Assembly: GCA_002281485.1 (NCBI GenBank) | Contig: NCGF01000001.1 | Location: 1 to 64,000, forward strand | Direction of reading: 5' to 3' | Length of the DNA stretch: 64,000 bases | Source: Sphingomonas sp. 28-66-16 | GTDB taxonomy: Bacteria; Pseudomonadota; Alphaproteobacteria; Sphingomonadales; Sphingomonadaceae | Shown: in pieces, positions 58,417 through 64,000 of the stretch | How positions within the stretch are numbered: the first letter of the stretch is position 1 | Layout: every line of letters begins with the position of its first letter | Notes under the pieces: model-generated | Seen by the model: only the letters and a program-made list of their open reading frames with translations | Databases searched by the model: none | Told to the model about the DNA's origin: nothing | Position numbers and translations under genes: made by a program

Positions 58417-59231
58417 TGATGCTCCTGCTTGCCGCCGCGCTGGCCCAGACGACAACGGATCCGGGCACCGCAGCGCCCCCCCCCGCCGCCGCCCGCCCGG
58501 CGCCGATCGGCCCGCCCGCGAGCGCCGCGCCGATGTCGACCGAGACGCGTTTTGATGCGTGTGTCGATCTCGCCACCAGCGATCCCGTCGTCGGCGAGCG
58601 CGCGGCGACCGCGTGGCGCGTCGGCGGCGGCGGCTTCTTCGCGCGCCAATGCCTCGGCATCGCCTATGCCAACCAGAAGCGCTGGGCACCGGCAGCCGAT
58701 GAATTCACCGCCGCCGCGCAGGAAGCCGAGGCCGCGCATGACGATCGCGCCGCCCAATATTGGGCGCAGGCGGGCAATGCCTGGCTCGCGGCGGGCGACG
58801 CGCTCAAGGCACGCGCAGCGCTCGATGCCGCGCTCGCCGCCGGCACGCTGACCGGCCTCCAGCGCGGCGAGGCGCAGTTCGATCGCGCGCGCGCGCTGGT
58901 CGCGGCGGGCGATCTCGAATCGGCGCGTGCCGATATCGACCGGGCGATCGAGCTCGCGCCCGCAGACCCGCTGATCTGGCTCGCCTCGGCGACGCTGGCG
59001 CGGCGGATGGACGATCTGCCCCGCGCCCGCAAGGACATCGCCGAGGCGTTCGCGCGCTCTGCCGACGACGCCTCGGTCAATCTCGAAATCGGCAATATCG
59101 CCGCGCTGAGCGGTGACGAGATCGGCGCACGATCGGCCTGGAACGACGCCATCCGCCTCGCCCCCGCCAGCGACACCGCGGCCCGGGCGCGTGCTGCGCT
59201 CAAACAGTTCGAAACGCCGCCCAATCCCTGA
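58413..59231 (+). CDS. exported TPR protein (272 aa)
   Basis: 272 residues starting MMMLLLAAALAQTTTD (short signal peptide), a Pro/Ala linker, a Cys pair (FDACVDLA and RQCLGIAYANQ), then three to four TPR units (ADEFTAAAQEAEAAHDDRAA, ALVAAGDLESARADIDRAIE, LARRMDDLPRARKDIAEAF, IAALSGDEIGARSAWNDAIR). Likely a periplasmic interaction scaffold. ATG at 58413 overlaps the preceding stop (ATGA), so it is co-translated with the hydrolase. Confidence 0.85.
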   Translation: MMMLLLAAALAQTTTDPGTAAPPPAAARPAPIGPPASAAPMSTETRFDACVDLATSDPVVGERAATAWRVGGGGFFARQCLGIAYANQKRWAPAADEFTAAAQEAEAAHDDRAAQYWAQAGNAWLAAGDALKARAALDAALAAGTLTGLQRGEAQFDRARALVAAGDLESARADIDRAIELAPADPLIWLASATLARRMDDLPRARKDIAEAFARSADDASVNLEIGNIAALSGDEIGARSAWNDAIRLAPASDTAARARAALKQFETPPNP

Positions 59232-59305
59232 GCGGCCGGGTGGCGCCGGGGCGCTGGTCTCGCTATCTATGAGGTGACTGCCAAGCGCCCCAACAAGGAC
59301 GAGCG

Positions 59306-59719
59306 ATGAAATACCTCCACACGATGATCCGGGTCACCGATCCCGAGGCGACCGTCAATTTCTTCAAGCTGCTCGGGCTCGAAGAGCAGAAGCGCTTCGA
59401 CAGCGAGAAGGGGCGTTTCACGCTGATCTTCCTCGCCGCGCCCGGCGATGAGCAGGCGCAGGTCGAACTGACCCATAACTGGGACCCGGAAGACTATGGC
59501 GAGGGGCGCAATTTCGGCCATCTCGCCTACCGCGTCGACGATATCTACGCGACCTGCCAGCGGCTGATGGATGCCGGCGTGACGATCAACCGCCCGCCGC
59601 GCGACGGCCATATGGCGTTCGTGCGCACCCCCGACAATATCTCGATCGAGCTGCTCCAGGACGGCCATCTCGAACCCGCCGAACCCTGGCTGTCGATGCC
59701 CAACACCGGCCACTGGTGA
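59306..59719 (+). CDS. gloA: lactoylglutathione lyase (glyoxalase I)
   Basis: Isomerises the hemithioacetal of methylglyoxal and glutathione to S-lactoylglutathione. 137 residues of the VOC fold: MKYLHTMIRVTDPE (His5 ligand), LAAPGDEQAQVELTHNWDPE (Glu ligand), GRNFGHLAYRVDD (His ligand) and DNISIELLQDG (Glu ligand). It is in one operon with a small repeat protein and gloB, completing methylglyoxal detoxification. Confidence 0.95.
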   Translation: MKYLHTMIRVTDPEATVNFFKLLGLEEQKRFDSEKGRFTLIFLAAPGDEQAQVELTHNWDPEDYGEGRNFGHLAYRVDDIYATCQRLMDAGVTINRPPRDGHMAFVRTPDNISIELLQDGHLEPAEPWLSMPNTGHW

Positions 59720-59991
59720 TGTCGGACGTGGTTGATCAGCCAGGCGCACGATCGATCGACGCCCGCCGCGCGACGGGGGCGGTCGCAACCGGGGCGGCGG
59801 CTCTGGGCGCAACGGCACTGGCGGCAGCCGCGTTTGGCGCGGTGGCCATCGGCGCGCTGGCGATCGGGCGGCTTGCCGTTGGTCGGCTGGCGCTGCGCCG
59901 GGCCGAAATTGGCGCGCTGACGGTCGGCCAGCTTCGGGTACGCGAACTGATCGTCGAGAACCGAGCGGAGCCGACGTCCGATGCCTCTTGA
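59719..59991 (+). CDS. small repeat-rich protein (90 aa) between gloA and gloB
   Basis: Function not recognised. From ATG 59719 (overlapping the gloA stop) the protein has an Ala/Gly-rich helix that could enter a membrane (ATGAAALGATALAAAAFGAV), followed by a five-residue periodic run AIGALAIGRLAVGRLALRRA, then EIGALTVGQLRVREL. This resembles pentapeptide-repeat coils with A/L and V at the inward positions. It overlaps gloB by 11 bases. It may fold as a short right-handed helix or form a scaffold, by inference. Confidence 0.7.
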   Translation: MSDVVDQPGARSIDARRATGAVATGAAALGATALAAAAFGAVAIGALAIGRLAVGRLALRRAEIGALTVGQLRVRELIVENRAEPTSDAS

Positions 59992-60712
59992 AATCGTCCG
60001 GATCCCGGCGCTGAGCGACAATTACATCTGGCTGGTCCACGACGCGGCATCGGGCGAGACGATGGTCGTCGATCCGGCGGTGGCCGATCCCGTGCTGGCG
60101 GCGGCGACCGAACGCGATTGGACGATCAGCGCGATCTGGAATACCCATTGGCACCCTGATCACACCGGCGGCAATGCCGCGATCAAGGCGGCGACGGGGG
60201 CCGTCGTGATCGGCCCGGCCGACGAAGCCGCGCGGATTCCGACGCTCGATCGGCTGGTCGGCGAGGGCGATATCGTGAGGCTCGGCGCCCATGCGGCCAC
60301 CGTGTTCGAAACGCCCGCGCACACCGCCGGCCATATCAGCTATTATTTCGCCGATGACGATGCGATCTTCGTCGGCGACACGCTGTTTGCGATGGGATGT
60401 GGCCGGCTGTTCGAGGGCAGCGCCGACCAGATGTATGCCAATATGCAGCGCTACGCGGCGCTGCCCGACGCGACCGCCGTCTATTGCGCGCATGAATATA
60501 CCGAATCGAACGGCCGCTATGCGCTGGTCGCCGAACCGGAGAATGGCGCGATCCGCGAGCGAATGACGGCGGTGATGGCGGCGCGGGCGGGCGGCGCGGC
60601 GACGGTCCCGACGACGATCGGCCTAGAACGCGCGACCAACCCCTTCCTGCGCGCCCGATCGTCGTCGCAACTGGCCGAGCGCCGCGCCGCAAAAGATGCA
60701 TTTCGCGGCTGA
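59981..60712 (+). CDS. gloB: hydroxyacylglutathione hydrolase (glyoxalase II)
   Basis: Hydrolyses S-lactoylglutathione to lactate and glutathione. 243 residues of the metallo-beta-lactamase fold: NTHWHPDHTGG (His-His-Asp-His metal ligands), TPAHTAGHISYY, VFVGDTLF-type block FVGDTLFAMGCGRLFEG, YCAHEYTESNGRYA and the C-terminal TNPFLRARS binding loop. It starts inside the preceding gene (ATG at 59981, 11-base overlap). Works with gloA in the same operon. Confidence 0.96.
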   Translation: MPLEIVRIPALSDNYIWLVHDAASGETMVVDPAVADPVLAAATERDWTISAIWNTHWHPDHTGGNAAIKAATGAVVIGPADEAARIPTLDRLVGEGDIVRLGAHAATVFETPAHTAGHISYYFADDDAIFVGDTLFAMGCGRLFEGSADQMYANMQRYAALPDATAVYCAHEYTESNGRYALVAEPENGAIRERMTAVMAARAGGAATVPTTIGLERATNPFLRARSSSQLAERRAAKDAFRG

Positions 60713-60763
60713 CTGCGTTATATCATTACGCCGAGGGCCAACTATCACTCCGGGAGTGTTCCT

Positions 60764-61171
60764 ATGCGCGGGTTGTTGATCGGGTTGCTACTTCTGGCCG
60801 GTGGCTGCGCCACAACGCCGGACCAGAAACAGGCCTTGGCCGAAGCGCAGTCGGCAGAGCAGGCCAAGCTCGCCGGCGAACTCGCCGGGTTGACCCCCGG
60901 GCGGCCGCAGAGCTGCATCCCGCAGGGACTTGTCCACTATTCGACCAAGACGATTGGCTCTACGATTCTCTATCGGGTCGATCGCAAGCTCGTGTATCGC
61001 AATGATACGACGGGGGGATGCGAAGATCCGAACGGCATGAACGCGCTGGTCAGCAGAAATTTCGGTGCCCAGCTCTGCTCGGGGCAAATCATCGCATCGG
61101 TCGACGTGCGCAATAATTTCACGCTGGGCTCGTGCGCCTTGCGAGACTTCGTGCCTTATGCAGCGAAGTAA
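60764..61171 (+). CDS. Cys-rich lipoprotein (135 aa), paralogue 1
   Basis: Function not recognised. Lipoprotein signal MRGLLIGLLLLAGGC (Cys at 15), then a helix and a domain with LTPGRPQSC, IGSTILYRVDRKLVYR, GGCEDP, FGAQLCSGQ and [12 protein letters not shown]. Four Cys in the mature domain align with the four Cys of the next gene product (PQxC, xxC, QLCS, GxC), and the shared ends FVPY confirm they are paralogues. Probably exported and disulfide-bonded. The 3' end overlaps the next gene by 14 bases. Confidence 0.78.
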   Translation: MRGLLIGLLLLAGGCATTPDQKQALAEAQSAEQAKLAGELAGLTPGRPQSCIPQGLVHYSTKTIGSTILYRVDRKLVYRNDTTGGCEDPNGMNALVSRNFGAQLCSGQIIASVDVRNNFTLGSCALRDFVPYAAK

Positions 61172-61586
61172 GGTGGTGCGCCCGCTGATGATGATCGCTG
61201 GGCTCGCGCTGACGATCGCATCGGCGACCGCCTCGTCGCCTGACCGCCGCAGGCCGACCGATCGCGAGACCCGCGCGCTGGCGACAGCGCTTGCCGGTCG
61301 CGTGCCCGGCAAGCCGCAGAATTGCGTCGATCAATCGCGGCTGCAAGGGCCCGAGATCGTCGGCATCAACGACGTTCTCTATCGTCAATCGGGGCGCCGA
61401 ATCTGGCGCACCACGCTGCGCGATTCATGCCCGTCGCTGCGCGGCAATCCGATTCTGGTCGTGCAGATTTACGGCAACCAATTGTGCAGCAACGATCGGT
61501 TCCAGGCAGTCAACCGGATGTCGCGCGCGTCGATGGGCGGCTATTGCTTCTTCGGGCCGTTCGTTCCCTACGACAAGGCGCCCTAA
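61158..61586 (+). CDS. exported Cys-rich protein (142 aa), paralogue 2
   Basis: Function not recognised. Starts [20 protein letters not shown], with a signal peptide ending near ATASS; mature domain with [40 protein letters not shown] and [12 protein letters not shown]. It aligns with the preceding lipoprotein over its whole length with conserved Cys, so this is a tandem duplication. The ATG at 61158 overlaps the previous gene by 14 bases. Its stop overlaps the hslU stop on the other strand by 4 bases. Confidence 0.75.
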   Translation: MQRSKVVRPLMMIAGLALTIASATASSPDRRRPTDRETRALATALAGRVPGKPQNCVDQSRLQGPEIVGINDVLYRQSGRRIWRTTLRDSCPSLRGNPILVVQIYGNQLCSNDRFQAVNRMSRASMGGYCFFGPFVPYDKAP

Positions 61587-62878
61587 AGCACGAACCGGCT
61601 GAGGTCGGTGTTGCGCGCGATCTCCTTGAGTTGGCCGTCGACATAAGCGGCATCGATCAGCAGCGTCTCGCCGGTTCGATCCTCGGCCTCGAAGCTGATC
61701 GCCTCGAGCAGCTTTTCCATCACCGTCTGCAACCGTCGCGCACCGATATTCTCGATTTCGGCATTCACCTCGGCCGCGATCCGCGCCACCGCGCGAATCC
61801 CGTCTTCGGTAAAGTCGATCGTCACGCCTTCGGTCGCGATCAGCGCCTTGTACTGGATCGGCAGCGACGCCTTGGTATCGGACAGGATCGCAACGAAATC
61901 GGCCTCGGTCAGCGCCTTTAGTTCGACGCGGATCGGCAGGCGCCCCTGGAGTTCGGGCAGCAGGTCGCTTGGCTTGGCGACATGGAACGCGCCGCTCGCG
62001 ATGAACAGAATATGGTCGGTTTTCATCGGCCCGTATTTTGTCGCGACGGTGGTGCCCTCGATCAGCGGCAGCAGATCGCGCTGGACGCCCTCGCGGCTGA
62101 CCGAGCCGCCGCGTACGTCGCTGACCGCGATTTTGTCGATCTCGTCAAGAAAGACGATCCCGTTGGCCTCGGCATCGGCGAGCGCAGCCCGGCTCACCTC
62201 GTCCTGATCGAGCCTCTTGTCGGCCTCTTCATCGACCAGCTTCTCCCACGCCTTGGGCACCGCCAGCTTGCGGCGCTTGAGATTCTGCTGGCCGAACGCC
62301 TTGCCCATCATCTCGCCGAGATTGATCATGCCGGCCGGCTGGCCGGGGATTTCGAACGGCATTTGCGGGGCCTGTTCGATCTCGATCTCGACTTCCTTGT
62401 CGTCGAGATGGCCATCGGCGAAGCGCTGCCGAAACGCCTCGCGCGTCGCCTCGCTCGCGCCCTTGCCCGTCAACGCATCGAGCAGCCGCGTCATCGCCGC
62501 TTCCTCGGCCTTGTCCTTGACGGCGGCGCGGCGCCGCTCCTTCTCGAGCCGGATCGCCTCCTCGACGAGATCGCGCGCGATCTGTTCGACGTCGCGGCCG
62601 ACATAGCCGACCTCGGTGAATTTGGTCGCCTCGACCTTGACGAAGGGCGCATCGGCGAGCTTGGCGAGGCGGCGGCTGATCTCGGTCTTGCCGCACCCGG
62701 TGGGCCCGATCATCAGGATGTTCTTCGGGGTGACCTCGTCGCGCAGATCGGCGCCGAGGCGCTGGCGGCGCCAGCGGTTGCGCAGCGCCACCGCGACCGC
62801 CTTCTTGGCGTCGGACTGGCCGATGATGTGCGCGTCGAGCGCGGCGACGATGGTCTTGGGCGTAAGGGCGTCGTTCAT
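61583..62878 (-). CDS. hslU: ATP-dependent protease ATPase subunit HslU (ClpY)
   Basis: AAA+ unfoldase that feeds proteins to HslV. 431 residues: [16 protein letters not shown], Walker A GPTGCGKT, pore loop [10 protein letters not shown], the I-domain with a long Glu/Lys helix, Walker [15 protein letters not shown], and the C-terminal [18 protein letters not shown] and end DLSRFVL that docks into HslV. ATG at 62878. The family B repeat (62895..62971) lies between hslV and hslU in the operon. Confidence 0.97.
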   Translation of the reverse strand: MNDALTPKTIVAALDAHIIGQSDAKKAVAVALRNRWRRQRLGADLRDEVTPKNILMIGPTGCGKTEISRRLAKLADAPFVKVEATKFTEVGYVGRDVEQIARDLVEEAIRLEKERRRAAVKDKAEEAAMTRLLDALTGKGASEATREAFRQRFADGHLDDKEVEIEIEQAPQMPFEIPGQPAGMINLGEMMGKAFGQQNLKRRKLAVPKAWEKLVDEEADKRLDQDEVSRAALADAEANGIVFLDEIDKIAVSDVRGGSVSREGVQRDLLPLIEGTTVATKYGPMKTDHILFIASGAFHVAKPSDLLPELQGRLPIRVELKALTEADFVAILSDTKASLPIQYKALIATEGVTIDFTEDGIRAVARIAAEVNAEIENIGARRLQTVMEKLLEAISFEAEDRTGETLLIDAAYVDGQLKEIARNTDLSRFVL

Positions 62879-62894
62879 TATGGAAAAACCTAAT

Positions 62895-62971
62895 CCGTTC
62901 GTGTCGAGCGAAGTCGAGAAACATGTCATAGGCGCGGTCCAACGTGTCTCGACTTCGCTCGACACGAACGG
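62895..62971. repeat. family B palindromic repeat (copy B3, near-perfect)
   Basis: The left arm CCGTTCGTGTCGAGCGAAGT and the following CGAGA are matched exactly by the inverse TCTCGACTTCGCTCGACACG ending CGAACGG, so the arms are 25 bp with a 27-base centre. It fills the hslV-hslU gap (62879..62987). Confidence 0.93.
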
Positions 62972-62987
62972 AACGCGGCGGAAGATG

Positions 62988-63542
62988 TCAGGTCGCGCTG
63001 TCCAGCGTCTCGACCGTCAATTGCTCGTTGGTATAGACGCAGATATCGGCGGCGACCTTCATCGCCTTGCGCGCCATCACCTCGGCGTCCGCCTCATATT
63101 CGGCGAGCGCGCGGGCGGCGGCGAGGGCGAAATTGCCCCCCGAACCGATCGCGGCGATGCCCTTTTCGGGCTCGAGCACGTCGCCATTGCCGGTCAGGAT
63201 CAGCGTCACATCCTTGTCGGCGACGATCATCATCGCTTCGAGATTGCGCAGATATTTGTCGGTCCGCCAGTCCTTGGCCAGCTCGACCGCCGCGCGCAGC
63301 AGCGCACCGTGGTGCTGCTCGAGCTTGCGTTCGAGCCGCTCGAACAGGGTGAAGGCGTCGGCGGTCGCGCCGGCGAAACCGCCGATCACGCTGCCGTCGC
63401 CCAGCTTCCTGACCTTCTTCGCATTGGGCTTCATCACTGTCTGGCCCATCGAGACCTGGCCATCGCCCGCGATCACGACCTTGCCATTCTTGCGCACGGA
63501 GAGGATCGTGGTGCCGTGCCACACCATATCGTTGTTGCTCAT
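62988..63542 (-). CDS. hslV: ATP-dependent protease subunit HslV
   Basis: Threonine peptidase of the HslUV complex. 184 residues with a 10-residue propeptide ([10 protein letters not shown]) followed by the catalytic Thr in [20 protein letters not shown]; then [17 protein letters not shown] and [11 protein letters not shown] with C-terminal TNEQLTVE. The ATG at 63542 is chosen because the propeptide length is typical in Alphaproteobacteria; the frame to 63602 adds nothing. Upstream partner of hslU. Confidence 0.97.
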   Translation of the reverse strand: MSNNDMVWHGTTILSVRKNGKVVIAGDGQVSMGQTVMKPNAKKVRKLGDGSVIGGFAGATADAFTLFERLERKLEQHHGALLRAAVELAKDWRTDKYLRNLEAMMIVADKDVTLILTGNGDVLEPEKGIAAIGSGGNFALAAARALAEYEADAEVMARKAMKVAADICVYTNEQLTVETLDSAT

Positions 63543-63664
63543 GATCGGGGATATGGGACGCTGCACCGCCCGCTGCAATCCGCCCCCGCCAAAAGCGCCC
63601 ATCGGCTGGCCCGCTGCTGCCGTTTCTGCTATGCTCTGCCGGCAATCACGGCTGGGGGCATGCG

Positions 63665-64000
63665 ATGGCGACCAAAACTCCTGACGAAAATTCGGCCTCG
63701 CTGACCGAACGGGCCAAGCGCCTGATCTTGACGCCGGGTGCCGAATGGGCGCGGATCGACGCCGCGCCGATGACGAAGGCGGGGATCTTCTCCGGCTGGG
63801 TGATCCCGCTCGCCGCGATCGGCCCGATCGCGGCGCTGATCGGATCGCTGGTGTTCGGCTATGGCGCCTTTGGCATCACCTATCGCCCGTCGATCATGTC
63901 GGCCGTGGCGACGGCGTTGGTGAGCTATGGCGTGGCGCTGGCGAGCATCTGGATCATGGCGCTCATCATCAATGCGCTTGCGCCGAATTTCGGCGGCACC
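63665..64000 (+). CDS. YIP1 family membrane protein (partial, 3' end outside window)
   Basis: 112 codons visible. It begins with a soluble part ([20 protein letters not shown]), with the Trp-Arg-x-Ile motif usual at the start of bacterial YIP1-domain proteins, followed by membrane spans ([20 protein letters not shown] and [20 protein letters not shown]). Function of bacterial members is unknown. It diverges from hslV. The gene runs off the window edge, so its length is not known. Confidence 0.85.
   Translation, partial: MATKTPDENSASLTERAKRLILTPGAEWARIDAAPMTKAGIFSGWVIPLAAIGPIAALIGSLVFGYGAFGITYRPSIMSAVATALVSYGVALASIWIMALIINALAPNFGGT

Overview
The window is high-GC chromosomal DNA whose gene families point to a sphingomonad (Alphaproteobacteria, Sphingomonadales). 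Supporting signs are a circularly permuted two-piece tmRNA with tag ANDNEALAIAA, the gene order rimP-nusA-ylxR-infB-rbfA-truB, hslV-hslU, mscL, a glyoxalase pair, several secreted or lipoprotein hydrolases, and dense small inverted-repeat elements. I see no transposase, integrase, CRISPR array, tRNA or rRNA. Apart from the repeats, the region reads as ordinary chromosome in short operons.

Region by region. 1-8.4 kb (minus): translation/transcription operon rimP-nusA-tautomerase-ylxR-infB-rbfA, then a small conserved gene, tdk and truB (cut by the window edge). 8.4-13.8 kb: desaturase, methyltransferase, a secreted PQQ-type sugar dehydrogenase, a lipoprotein, a 63-codon Cys-pair protein that appears to start at CTG, and a TPR gene with two hotdog thioesterases. 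13.9-19.9 kb: fatty-acid/acyl-CoA block (acyl-CoA synthetase, enoyl-CoA hydratase, DUF1993 protein, SDR, thiolase, nitroreductase). 20-30 kb: DEAD-box helicase, exported M20-like and S41 peptidases, a lysozyme-like protein, a tandem amidohydrolase pair and an acyl-CoA dehydrogenase. 30-37.3 kb: FAH-family protein, haloalkane dehalogenase and a branched-chain 2-oxoacid dehydrogenase operon (E1alpha, E1beta, E2), then a PP2C-like protein. 37.3-41.4 kb: SDR, hydrolase-OsmC fusion, TonB-like protein, second thiolase.

41.4-44.4 kb: an ECF sigma factor, its NrsF-type anti-sigma and a DUF1223 thioredoxin-fold lipoprotein preceded by a GTAACC-N16-CGAA promoter, together a compact stress regulon. 44.5-47.7 kb: second RNA helicase, permuted ssrA, Rrf2 regulator and mscL. 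47.8-51 kb: lemA, three TPM-domain genes and a Nudix hydrolase in one overlapping operon. 51-53.7 kb: divergent ldcA and mpl (peptidoglycan recycling). 53.8-61.6 kb: membrane protein/XRE regulator/hydrolase operon; DUF898-M48 pair; hydrolase-TPR pair; gloA-repeat protein-gloB; two paralogous secreted Cys proteins. 61.6-64 kb: hslU, hslV and a partial YIP1-family gene.

The most unusual features are palindromic repeat elements of at least four families sitting inside transcripts. They occupy the gene junctions of the bkd operon, and one pair lies in frame inside the E2 (bkdB) coding sequence. Others are the ECF promoter match, two genes whose best start is CTG, and two exported enzymes that lack canonical metal ligands of their superfamilies.
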